A DNA stretch of 44,923 nucleotides from Sphingomonadaceae bacterium (lineage in GTDB: Bacteria; Pseudomonadota; Alphaproteobacteria; Sphingomonadales; Sphingomonadaceae). A program made the translations under genes and the position numbers. Shown here in pieces: positions 25,763 to 33,884 of this stretch. Location: assembly GCA_947472735.1 (NCBI GenBank), contig CANJBY010000014.1, forward strand, positions 1 to 44,923, read 5' to 3'. The notes beneath the pieces were generated by a model that had not been told where the DNA came from, did no database searches, and was given only the letters and a program-made list of their open reading frames with translations. The first letter of the stretch is position 1; each line of letters starts with the position of its first letter.

Positions 25763-27106
25763 ATGGGCAGGCGCATTGCAGGTTGGACGAAAGCAGCGTT
25801 GCTGGTCAGCGCGGTGGCGCTGATCCCGGCCACGACCCAGGGCCTGGCGGCGGTCGAGGGCCGTGCCGGACCGCAATTCGGCCGACTGTTCACGGTCTAC
25901 CAGCTGATCAAGGCCGACTATGTCGAAGCGACCGACGATGACAAGCTGATCAAGGGCGCGATCGACGGGATGCTGGCCAGCCTCGATCCGCATTCGGACT
26001 ATCTCGAGGGCGCCAGCCTGCAACGCCTCGATACCATGATCGACGGCAGCTATTCCGGCCTCGGGCTTTCCGTGGTCGGTGATGACGGCGCGGTGAAAGT
26101 CATCTCGCCGATGCGCGGCAGCCCGGCGGAAAAAGTCGGGGTCAAGGCCGGGGACTATATCACGCACCTCGACGGCAAGCTGATCTACGGCACCGAACTG
26201 GACGACGCAGTGGCCAAGATGCGCGGCGAGGCGGGAACCTCGATCCGCCTCACGATCTTCCGGGCCGGGCGCGAAGAGCCGTTCGACGTTACCGTGACCC
26301 GCGGCGTGATTGACCTCGAACCCGTGACCTGGAAGCTCGAGGGCACGGTCGGCGTGATCACGGTCAACGAATTCTCGCGCGATGTCGGCAAGGACGTCAA
26401 CGCCGGGATCATGGCGATGAAGCGCCAATCGGCCGGAAAGCTTTCCGGGCTGGTGCTCGATCTGCGTCAGAATCCGGGTGGTTCGCTTGACGAGGCGGTG
26501 GCGCTCTCGGACCTGTTCGTGACGCAGGGCGACATCGTCTCCCAGCGCGGCCGGATCGCCAGTGAGAATGAATATTACCGAGCCGAGACGATGTTCCCCG
26601 GCGATGCCGCCCGGGGCCTTCCCGTGGTGGTCCTGATCGATGCCGGATCGGCATCCGCGTCCGAGATCGTCGCGGGCGCGCTTCAGGACCAGCATCGCGC
26701 ACTGATCATGGGTGAGCGCAGCTTCGGCAAGGGCAGCGTCCAGTCGATGATCCGGCTTGACCGGATGCACGCAGTGAAGCTGACAACGGCGCGCTACTTC
26801 ACGCCGTCAGGGCGATCCGTGCAAGAAGGCGGGATCGAGCCTGACATCCGCGTGCCCCAGATTTCAGATCCCGATGCGCGCCGCCGGGCCGCCTTCGCTT
26901 ATCGCGAATCCGACTTGCGCGGGCATCTGGTCAATGAGGCCGGGCTCGACGACAAGAAGCTCGAAACCGACAAGCAGGACGATCCGCGCTTCAAGATGAC
27001 GCCCGAGCAGCTAGAGGCAAAGGGGATCAAGGACTTCCAGCTGTGGTACGCGCTGGAAACGCTGCGCCGGGCTTCTGGAACCACACTCGCCGCGCGGCAG
27101 AAGTAG
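25763..27106 (+). CDS. S41 family C-terminal processing peptidase (CtpA-like)
   Basis: A 447-residue periplasmic serine protease. A signal or membrane anchor (residues 7-30) leads to the N-terminal helical segment with SLDPHSDYLE, a PDZ domain with YSGLGLSVVGDDGAVKVISP and the GIGL-like loop, and the protease core LVLDLRQNPGGSLDEAV. The catalytic Ser is in DAGSASASEIVAGAL and the Lys in GERSFGKGSVQ. It trims the C-termini of envelope proteins. GGAAAGG precedes the ATG and TAGTAT (25733-25738) may be the -10 element. It is followed 3 bp later by dsbB. Confidence 0.95.
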   Translation: MGRRIAGWTKAALLVSAVALIPATTQGLAAVEGRAGPQFGRLFTVYQLIKADYVEATDDDKLIKGAIDGMLASLDPHSDYLEGASLQRLDTMIDGSYSGLGLSVVGDDGAVKVISPMRGSPAEKVGVKAGDYITHLDGKLIYGTELDDAVAKMRGEAGTSIRLTIFRAGREEPFDVTVTRGVIDLEPVTWKLEGTVGVITVNEFSRDVGKDVNAGIMAMKRQSAGKLSGLVLDLRQNPGGSLDEAVALSDLFVTQGDIVSQRGRIASENEYYRAETMFPGDAARGLPVVVLIDAGSASASEIVAGALQDQHRALIMGERSFGKGSVQSMIRLDRMHAVKLTTARYFTPSGRSVQEGGIEPDIRVPQISDPDARRRAAFAYRESDLRGHLVNEAGLDDKKLETDKQDDPRFKMTPEQLEAKGIKDFQLWYALETLRRASGTTLAARQK

Positions 27107-27109
27107 GCC

Positions 27110-27571
27110 ATGCGGATTTCAGATTCCTTGCGGCAGGCACGCTTGCTGGCCCTTGCCGTCCCTGCGGTTTTGCTGGGCGGGGCTTACATCTCGCAATACG
27201 GCTTCGGCCTTTACCCGTGCGAGATGTGCTGGTGGCAGCGCTACCCGCACTTTGCGGCACTGGCGCTGGCGCTCGGGGCTTTCGCAGTGGCGCCCCGTCT
27301 GCTGACGGCGCTTGCGGCTGCCGCAATCCTCGTCTCGGGGCTGATCGGCGCTTACCACGCCGGGGTCGAGTACGGCTGGTGGCAGGGGCTGACCGCCTGC
27401 ACCAGCACGGCCGATCTGAGCGGTGATCCCCTCAAGGCGATCATGGAAGCGCCCCTGATCCGCTGCGACGTGGCGCAATGGACGCTGCTGGGCGTGTCGC
27501 TTGCCGGGTTCAACTTCCTCTTTTCAACCGCTGGTGCACTCGGCGTCTTTGCATTGCTGCGGCGGCGATGA
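27110..27571 (+). CDS. dsbB: Disulfide bond formation protein B
   Basis: A 153-residue inner-membrane protein with four hydrophobic helices that reoxidises DsbA with quinone. The first cysteine pair is in LYPCEMCWWQR and the second pair in LTACTSTADL and LIRCDVAQW. It sits between ctpA-like and coq7, both linked to the membrane; the stop overlaps the coq7 start (ATGA at 27568-27571). Confidence 0.93.
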   Translation: MRISDSLRQARLLALAVPAVLLGGAYISQYGFGLYPCEMCWWQRYPHFAALALALGAFAVAPRLLTALAAAAILVSGLIGAYHAGVEYGWWQGLTACTSTADLSGDPLKAIMEAPLIRCDVAQWTLLGVSLAGFNFLFSTAGALGVFALLRRR

Positions 27572-28083
27572 GCGGCAAGCGCTCGGATCGCATGCTGCGC
27601 GTGGACCAGGCCGGCGAGTTTGGCGCGGTGCGGATTTATGCCGGCCAGCTGGCGGTAATGGGCAACCGTGCCCCGCACTCCGCCGAAATTGCCAGCATGG
27701 CGCAACAGGAAGCGGAGCACCGCGCGAAGTTTGATCGCCTGATTGCCGAGCGCGGGGTTCGGCCCACCGCGCTCCAACCGGTCTGGCATGTCGCCGGGTT
27801 CGCGCTGGGCGCCGCCACTGCCCTGATCGGGCCCGAAGCGGCCATGGCCTGCACCGCTGCGATCGAGGAAGAGATCGACCGGCACTATTCCGCGCAACTC
27901 GATGAGCTCGGCAGCGACGACCCCGAACTCGGCACCATGATCGAGGAGTTCCGCGACGACGAACGCGCGCACCGCGAAACCGCACTGGCGGCCGGGGCGG
28001 AGAATGCCCCCGCCTATACGCTGTTGTCGGGGGCAATCCGCCTTGGCTGCCGGCTCGCGATCCGCCTGTCCGAACGAATCTAA
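27568..28083 (+). CDS. coq7: Demethoxyubiquinone hydroxylase (COQ7 family)
   Basis: A 171-residue di-iron hydroxylase that performs the C6-type (last) hydroxylation in ubiquinone synthesis. Iron-binding Glu/His residues are in VDQAGEFGAVRIY, AQQEAEHRAKFD, AAIEEEIDRHYS and EFRDDERAHRETA. The length is the short bacterial form. The ATG at 27568 overlaps dsbB, whose electron acceptor is ubiquinone. Confidence 0.94.
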   Translation: MSGKRSDRMLRVDQAGEFGAVRIYAGQLAVMGNRAPHSAEIASMAQQEAEHRAKFDRLIAERGVRPTALQPVWHVAGFALGAATALIGPEAAMACTAAIEEEIDRHYSAQLDELGSDDPELGTMIEEFRDDERAHRETALAAGAENAPAYTLLSGAIRLGCRLAIRLSERI

Positions 28084-28174
28084 ACTTGCGCCCGGTCAAC
28101 GACCTGCCGGCCGCTTCAGCTATCATTCACGGCCGATGCTTCCTATATCGGGGGCACGATCCATGGAGTGCCGA

Positions 28175-28735
28175 ATGATGCGCCTGATGTTCACCAGTTC
28201 CGCCGCGTTGGCCGCCCTGATCGGTGCGGGCCTCGCCTCTCCGGCGATGGCCCAGGCTGCACCGGAAGAGAAGGTCAACATGGTGATCGTCTATGGCGAC
28301 GATCCCTGCCCGGCCGCGGACGACGGCTCGATCACCGTCTGCGCCCGCAAGGACGAGGGGGAGCGCTTTCGCATACCCGCCCCGCTCCGGCAGAGTGCCT
28401 CGCCTCAGAACGAGGCCTGGAACAACAAAGTGATAGCCTACGAACGCGTTGGCCGAACGGGTACTCTCTCGTGCTCTCCGGTCGGTCCGGGTGGCGCGAC
28501 GGGCTGCATGCAGCAGCTGATCGACAAGTCCTATGCCGAGAAGGCCCAGTCCGGGGACGTCCGCTTCAGCACCCTGATCCAGGCTGAGCGGGACCGGCGT
28601 CTGGCCACCGTCGATAGCGAAGCGACAGAGACGCAGACCGAAGTCGAAGCGCGCGAACGGCAGTATGAGGCCCGGCAGGGCGCTGCCCAGGCTCCGGCAC
28701 CAGCTGCAACGCCGGGTCAGCCCGCCGGTAAGTGA
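28175..28735 (+). CDS. Hypothetical exported protein
   Basis: A 186-residue protein, common type in sphingomonads but without a function I can name. A signal peptide (residues 1-26, ending SPAMAQA) is followed by DDPCPAADDGSITVCARKDEGERFRIP, recognisable in many hypothetical proteins of the order. Next come a CSPVGPGGATGCMQQL segment and a Glu/Ala/Pro-rich tail from about 145. The four Cys probably make two disulfides. GGAG stands 5-6 bases before the ATG at 28175; 28163 is an alternative. It is followed by the convergent fabI. Confidence 0.75.
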   Translation: MMRLMFTSSAALAALIGAGLASPAMAQAAPEEKVNMVIVYGDDPCPAADDGSITVCARKDEGERFRIPAPLRQSASPQNEAWNNKVIAYERVGRTGTLSCSPVGPGGATGCMQQLIDKSYAEKAQSGDVRFSTLIQAERDRRLATVDSEATETQTEVEARERQYEARQGAAQAPAPAATPGQPAGK

Positions 28736-28738
28736 CCC

Positions 28739-29542
28739 TCAATTCAGTGCGATGTCGGGAGCATCTTCCTGTTTCATGCCGATGGTGTGATACCCGGCGT
28801 CGACGTGGTGCACTTCGCCGGTGACACCCGCCGACAGGTCCGACAGGAAATAGAGCCCCGAACCGCCAACATCCTCGATGGTAACGTTCCGGCGCAACGG
28901 CGCATTGAGCTCGTTCCACTTGAGGATATAGCGGAAGTCACCGATGCCGCTCGCCGCCAAGGTCCGGATCGGGCCGGCGGAAATGGCGTTGACTCGGATG
29001 TTGGCCGGGCCGCAATCGTTGGCGAGGTACTTCACGCTGGCTTCCAGTGCAGCTTTGGCAACGCCCATCACGTTGTAGTGCGGCACGACCTTCTCCGCGC
29101 CGTAATACGTCAGCGTCAGGATCGAACCGCCATCGGGCATCATTTCCACCGCCCGCTTGGTCACAGCGACCAGCGAATAGGCCGAGATGTTCATGGTCAT
29201 CAGGAAATTATCCAGCGTGGTATCGTAATACCGGCCGCGCAGCTGACTCTTGTCGGAATAGCCGATGGCGTGAACCACGAAGTCGATCGTCGGCCAGCGC
29301 GCCGCCAGTCGGGCAAAGGCGCTATCAAGGTCATCCATGTCGGCAACGTCGCATTCAATCAGGAAATCACTTCCCAGACTTTCCGCCAGCGGGCGGACGC
29401 GCTTTTCCAGCGCCTCCCCTTGATAGGAGAAAGCCAGTTCCGCGCCGTGTTCGTGCAGCTTCTGCGCAATGCCCCAAGCCAGCGACTTGTCATTCGCCAG
29501 CCCCATGATCAGGCCCCGCTTGCCCTGCATCAGTCCGCTCAT
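28739..29542 (-). CDS. fabI: Enoyl-[acyl-carrier-protein] reductase (NADH)
   Basis: A 267-residue FabI for the last reduction of fatty acid elongation. The dinucleotide motif is the FabI-specific GLANDKSLAWGIA, with SYQGEALEKRV after it. The catalytic Tyr-x6-Lys is in YNVMGVAKAAL, with TLTYYGAEK upstream. The C-terminal HHVDAGYHTIGM is typical. The stop lies 3 bp from the convergent hypothetical gene. Confidence 0.96.
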   Translation of the reverse strand: MSGLMQGKRGLIMGLANDKSLAWGIAQKLHEHGAELAFSYQGEALEKRVRPLAESLGSDFLIECDVADMDDLDSAFARLAARWPTIDFVVHAIGYSDKSQLRGRYYDTTLDNFLMTMNISAYSLVAVTKRAVEMMPDGGSILTLTYYGAEKVVPHYNVMGVAKAALEASVKYLANDCGPANIRVNAISAGPIRTLAASGIGDFRYILKWNELNAPLRRNVTIEDVGGSGLYFLSDLSAGVTGEVHHVDAGYHTIGMKQEDAPDIALN

Positions 29543-30558
29543 TCTTCAGCTTCCCCGTCATTCCGTTTGTGCGCACGCGCGCGATTGTCAGCCTGCCCGA
29601 GCATGCCACGCTCTTCGGGCGATTCGACCAGCGCCGCGTTGAGTTCCGCCCCCGCAACCACCCCTAGCCCCACCAGCCAGAAGAAGAAAAGCGCGATCAT
29701 CACTCCGGCGAGGCTCCCGTAGGTCAGGTCATAGGCGAAAATGTGGCGCAGCATCGCCGGGAGCAACAATACCGCCGCCACCCACCACAGCGTGACCAGC
29801 AAGGCGCCGGGCCATTTCGGATAAATGCGCCCACGATAGGCTTCCGGCGTCAGCGCCGCGAACAGCACGAACAGCGAGACGTACAGCATCGCCCCGCTGG
29901 CCAGTTGAGTCAGCCAGAACTCGAAGTGGAAGTGCTCGAGCCGCGGAAACCACGTCTCAAGCGCGGCCTGCACGCCGACCACAACAACTTGCGCGAACAG
30001 GGCGATCAACAGCAGGATCATCGAGGCCAGGATCAGCCCGGTGGACAGCAGCCTGTGCCACCAGAAAGCGCGGGTACGCGGCGTTCCGTAGGCTCGGTGC
30101 AGGATGTCCCTGACGGTCTCGATCAGACTGGTCACGGTCCACAGCCCGACCACCGCCCCGATCCACAACAGCATCCCCGTCCGTGCCGCCATGACATCGC
30201 GCACCACCGGCTCCAGCGCGCCGGCGACCACCGGCGGCACCGCGGTGAGCACGGCATGGGCAGAGGCGTCCGCCTGTCCGCCCTCGCCCAGCGCTGCCAA
30301 TACCGCCGCCAGGGTCACGAAGAACGGAAACAGTGCCAGAATGGCCATGTAGGCAAGGTTTCCCGCGTGAATGAACCCATCGTACCAGGCACCGGCAATC
30401 ACTCGCTGCAAGATGCAGAACGGCCGTGACAGCCGAAAATGCGCATAAGTGCCGGCATGACGCCGCAACCCTGCCCGCCAGTCCTGCGCGGCCCGGCGGC
30501 GCCCTTCCGGGCTCAGGTCAATGTTCGCGGCGGGGTCGCGGATGGGGCGTTCGTCCAT
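29539..30558 (-). CDS. YihY/BrkB (virulence factor BrkB) family membrane protein
   Basis: A 339-residue inner-membrane protein with about six helices. The N-terminal cytosolic segment leads to GFIHAGNLAYMAILALFPFFVTLAA, a typical YihY start, and later SLAGVMIALFFFWLVGLGVVAGAELNAAL, the best conserved family stretch. Its biological role is not known in general. Its stop overlaps the fabI start (ATGA), so the two genes are coupled. Confidence 0.92.
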   Translation of the reverse strand: MDERPIRDPAANIDLSPEGRRRAAQDWRAGLRRHAGTYAHFRLSRPFCILQRVIAGAWYDGFIHAGNLAYMAILALFPFFVTLAAVLAALGEGGQADASAHAVLTAVPPVVAGALEPVVRDVMAARTGMLLWIGAVVGLWTVTSLIETVRDILHRAYGTPRTRAFWWHRLLSTGLILASMILLLIALFAQVVVVGVQAALETWFPRLEHFHFEFWLTQLASGAMLYVSLFVLFAALTPEAYRGRIYPKWPGALLVTLWWVAAVLLLPAMLRHIFAYDLTYGSLAGVMIALFFFWLVGLGVVAGAELNAALVESPEERGMLGQADNRARAHKRNDGEAEE

Positions 30559-30581
30559 GGTCTCCTCGCCGGGTACGGCGA

Positions 30582-31514
30582 TCAGACGCCGAGTTTCGCT
30601 CGCACGTCGCGGGCATCGCGCCAGCCTTCAAGCCGCCGCGCCAGATCGGTGTCGCCCTCGGGAAGCGCGATTTCCAGCGTGACGAGTTGATCACCGCGGG
30701 AACCGTCCTTGCGGCTCATGCCCTTGCCCTTCAGACGCAATGTCTTGCCCGAACTGGTGCCCGGCGCAACGGTCAGCATGACCGCGCCTTCGACCGTCGG
30801 CACTTTCACTTTCCCGCCGTGGACCGCTTCGTCGAGCGAAATCGGCAGATCCAGCCGGATGTTCTCGCCATCCTGGCGGAAATAGGGATGGGGCTGGATC
30901 TGGATGATGACCAGCGCGTCCCCCGCACCGCCCGGACCTGGCTCGCCCTTGCCGGCAAGGCGCATCTGCGTTCCGTCCTCCACCCCGGCGGGCAGCTTGA
31001 GGTCAATGGTCTTGCCATCGGACAGCGTGATGCGCTGGCTGGCGCGAGTCGCCGCATCCGGCAGGGAAACGTTGAGGCGGTACTGCACATTGGCTCCGCG
31101 GGGCTGGTGCCGTGCCCGACCACCGCCAAAGCTCTGGCCAGGGTTGCCGCCGGCACTGCGGCCGCCGAACAGGCCTTCGAACAGATCGCCAAGATCGATC
31201 CCTTCGCCGCCGCTGAAGCCCTCGTAGCCGCGGCCGCCTGCACCGCCAAAGCCGCCGCCCGGACCGCCGCCCATGCCGGCATAAGTCGGATTGCCGTCAA
31301 TATCGATCTCGCCCCGATCGAACCGCGCACGCTTGTCTGCGTCGGACAGCAGATCGTAGGCCCTTGTCACCTCCGAAAAGCGCTCTGCCGCGTTGGGATT
31401 GCCCGTGTTCCGGTCCGGGTGAAGCTCCTTGGCGAGTTTGCGATAAGCGGACTTGATGTCCTTCTCGCTCGCACCGCGGGCCACGCCCAGGAGGGAATAG
31501 GGATCTGCTGCCAT
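30582..31514 (-). CDS. DnaJ-like co-chaperone, CbpA type (no zinc finger)
   Basis: A 310-residue type II J protein. The J domain (1-70) contains the HPD tripeptide in LAKELHPDRN. A Gly/Phe-rich segment (about 80-130) follows, then the substrate-binding C-terminal domains with LPAGVEDGTQMRLAGKGEPG and TLRLKGKGMSRKDGSRGDQ. The cysteine-rich zinc region of classical DnaJ is absent. It stimulates DnaK ATPase and delivers substrate. The ATG at 31514 begins MAADPYSLLG; the frame upstream of it is not used. Confidence 0.93.
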   Translation of the reverse strand: MAADPYSLLGVARGASEKDIKSAYRKLAKELHPDRNTGNPNAAERFSEVTRAYDLLSDADKRARFDRGEIDIDGNPTYAGMGGGPGGGFGGAGGRGYEGFSGGEGIDLGDLFEGLFGGRSAGGNPGQSFGGGRARHQPRGANVQYRLNVSLPDAATRASQRITLSDGKTIDLKLPAGVEDGTQMRLAGKGEPGPGGAGDALVIIQIQPHPYFRQDGENIRLDLPISLDEAVHGGKVKVPTVEGAVMLTVAPGTSSGKTLRLKGKGMSRKDGSRGDQLVTLEIALPEGDTDLARRLEGWRDARDVRAKLGV

Positions 31515-31647
31515 GGGCCCCAAGCTAGGTATGCGGCGCCATTTGGGCAAGCCGTGCTTTCCACCGGCTCCGCTAGCGGCTAAGAACCTTGCGGAAGGGC
31601 AGGGACAGGCCCGGGCGGGAGAGCCCAGAACTACGCAGGACAAGCCC

Positions 31648-32271
31648 GTGAAAACGCCCACCCAAGTCGATCCGGCAGCCGACGCCATCCCGCATGGCGA
31701 TCCGCACGCCATCTTCGCCGCCTGGTACGCCGAAGCCCGAACCACCGAACCCAACGATTCCAACGCCATGGCCCTGGCCACCGCGACGCCCGACGGCTTT
31801 CCTTCGGTACGGATGGTGCTGCTCAAGGGCCACGGCCCGGAAGGCTTCGTCTTCTACACCAACAGCCGCAGTCGCAAGGGCGAGGAACTGCTTGCCAATC
31901 CCCGCGCTGCGCTGCTGTTCCACTGGAAGTCGCTGCGCCGGCAGATCCGGATCGAGGGACCGGTGAGCCGCGTCAGCGAGGGCGAGGCCGATGCCTATTT
32001 CGCCAGCCGCGCGCGGGATTCGCAGCTCGGCGCGGTGGCCTCGGACCAGTCGTCCCCGCTCGATTCACGCGAAACCTTCACGGCGCGTTATGAGGCTGCC
32101 AAGTCCGAATTTGAGGGACGGGATGTAATCCGCCCCGCCCACTGGTACGGCTTCCGGCTCGATCCCGTGGCGATCGAGTTCTGGCAGGACCGTTCGCATC
32201 GCCTCCACGAACGCCGCCGCTTCATCCGCAATGCGGAGGGCGGCTGGTCCAGTTCGCTGCTGTATCCATGA
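31648..32271 (+). CDS. pdxH: Pyridoxamine 5'-phosphate oxidase
   Basis: A 207-residue FMN enzyme that oxidises PNP or PMP to pyridoxal phosphate. FMN and substrate motifs are SVRMVLLKG, FYTNSRSRKG, HWKSLRRQIRIEG and the C-terminal FWQDRSHRLHERR. The start is probably GTG at 31648 with AGGA upstream; the upstream frame is an extension through the divergent promoter. The stop overlaps the next ATG. PLP serves SufS among many others. Confidence 0.94.
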   Translation: MKTPTQVDPAADAIPHGDPHAIFAAWYAEARTTEPNDSNAMALATATPDGFPSVRMVLLKGHGPEGFVFYTNSRSRKGEELLANPRAALLFHWKSLRRQIRIEGPVSRVSEGEADAYFASRARDSQLGAVASDQSSPLDSRETFTARYEAAKSEFEGRDVIRPAHWYGFRLDPVAIEFWQDRSHRLHERRRFIRNAEGGWSSSLLYP

Positions 32272-33197
32272 AGGGTCAGCCCGCAGCATCGAGCCACGCC
32301 GCGCTTAACCGCAGCGCCGCGTTCGCCAGCATTTCGGTCGCCCTGCTGCTGGTCGGGCTCAAGGGCTGGGCCGCATGGTCGACCGGATCGACCGCGATGC
32401 TGGGCAGCCTTGCCGACACCACTCTTGACCTGATCGCCAGCATCGCAACGCTGGCCGGGGTCTGGGTGGCCGCGCAGCCGGAGGACCAGGAGCACCGCTT
32501 TGGCCACGGCAAGGCCGAGGCGCTGGCAGCCATGTTTCAAGTCGTTTTGATCTCGATCTCGGCGCTGACGCTGGCGTTCCGCGCCGTTGAACAGTTTCTC
32601 GTTGGCGCACGGACCGAAGCTGCGGGTGACGGCATCCTCGTTTCTGGCATCGCCATGGCAGCGACGATTGCGTTGCTCGCCTGGCAACGCCACGTGATTC
32701 GCAAGACCAACAGTCTCGCGATTTCGACTGATCACGTCCACTACCAGTCCGACCTCCTGCTCAACCTGGCGGTGATCGCGGCGCTGGCGCTGGACCAGTA
32801 TCTGCATGTTGCCGGAGCCGACCCGATCTTCGGCCTTGGGATCGCGTTGTGGCTCGGATGGGGTGCCTGGGGAGCGTCTCAGGCCGCGATCACCCAACTG
32901 ATGGATCAGGAGTGGCCCGAGGAAAAGCGCGAGCGCTTCATCAAGGTGATGGCCCGCCACCCCGAGCTTCGCGGAGTCCATGATCTGCGCACGCGCACGT
33001 CCGGCAATCGTGATTTCGTGCAGTTCCACGTCTGGGTCGATCCGGATATGACGATCCTCCAGGCGCACCAGGTGATGGACGAGATCGAGATCAAGCTGAT
33101 GGCGGAGTTTCCGGGAATCGAGATCCTGATCCATCCCGATCCAGAGGGCCACGTCGACACCGGCATCGGCGCGAAGGACCTGATGCCGTCGGACTGA
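32268..33197 (+). CDS. Cation diffusion facilitator family transporter
   Basis: A 309-residue inner-membrane exporter for divalent metals (Zn, Fe, Mn or Co). Six helices; metal-site pairs in SLADTTLDLIAS and in STDHVHYQSDLLLN, with EHRFGHGKAEALA in the loop, as in FieF/YiiP. The C-terminal cytosolic ferredoxin-like domain has GVHDLRTRTSGNRDFVQFHV. The ATG overlaps the pdxH stop. Which metal cannot be read from sequence. Confidence 0.94.
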   Translation: MKGQPAASSHAALNRSAAFASISVALLLVGLKGWAAWSTGSTAMLGSLADTTLDLIASIATLAGVWVAAQPEDQEHRFGHGKAEALAAMFQVVLISISALTLAFRAVEQFLVGARTEAAGDGILVSGIAMAATIALLAWQRHVIRKTNSLAISTDHVHYQSDLLLNLAVIAALALDQYLHVAGADPIFGLGIALWLGWGAWGASQAAITQLMDQEWPEEKRERFIKVMARHPELRGVHDLRTRTSGNRDFVQFHVWVDPDMTILQAHQVMDEIEIKLMAEFPGIEILIHPDPEGHVDTGIGAKDLMPSD

Positions 33198-33884
33198 TCA
33201 GCCCGCGGCGCCGGCCAGTACGTTAATGCTGAAGGCCAGCACCCCGAGGTTGAACAGGAAACTCAGCAAGCTGTGCAGTACCACGATGCGGCGCACATCA
33301 CCGCGCGTCACGTCGACGTCGGATGCGGCGAAGCTCATCGCGGCGGTCAGCGAGAAATAGAGAAAATCCCAGTAATCCGGCTCGGCTGTCCCAGGGAAAG
33401 CAAAGCCGCCCCGGTCAGTACCCGGCTGATCGCCCGGCGCGTAATGCATGTGGGCGTAGTGCAGCATGAACACCAGGCTGGTGAACAACCAGGCCAGCAG
33501 CAGGGTGACGACCAGCTTGGCGATGCCCATCATGCTGCCTTGCCTCGCGGCGGGCAGCTCGGAAGAAATGGCGGCAAGAATGGTCAGGGCGACCAGCCCG
33601 GTGATGATCAGCACGGTCAGCCGGTTGGCGTCGTTGCTGGCGGAATGGCACCGCATCTCCGCCGCTGCATGATCCTTGCGGTACGGCAGCAGCGACAACG
33701 CGAACAGCAGCGCCGCGATATCGAAAGCGACGACCAGCGAGTCGGCGGTCCCGTGTCCCCAGACGAAATGCCGCAGCGCGAACCCGGCGCCCAGCACCGC
33801 CACAAACAGGACAAAGCGCGGCGGAGCGATTTTTCTGCCGAGCACCACACGCACCGGGCCGAGCAGACCCCGCGCGCGCGTCAC
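33198..33884 (-). CDS. DUF1345 family membrane protein
   Basis: A 228-residue protein with five or six hydrophobic helices: KIAPPRFVLFVAVLGAGF, an ALLFALSLLPY helix, LTVLIITGLVALTILAAIS, LLLAWLFTSLVFMLHYAHMH, then the family's best-kept stretch DYWDFLYFSLTAAMSFAASD. Function unknown. The start is GTG at 33884, overlapping the stop of the M61 peptidase (GTGA), so it is coupled to that gene. The frame upstream of the GTG lies inside the peptidase gene. Confidence 0.9.
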   Translation of the reverse strand: MTRARGLLGPVRVVLGRKIAPPRFVLFVAVLGAGFALRHFVWGHGTADSLVVAFDIAALLFALSLLPYRKDHAAAEMRCHSASNDANRLTVLIITGLVALTILAAISSELPAARQGSMMGIAKLVVTLLLAWLFTSLVFMLHYAHMHYAPGDQPGTDRGGFAFPGTAEPDYWDFLYFSLTAAMSFAASDVDVTRGDVRRIVVLHSLLSFLFNLGVLAFSINVLAGAAG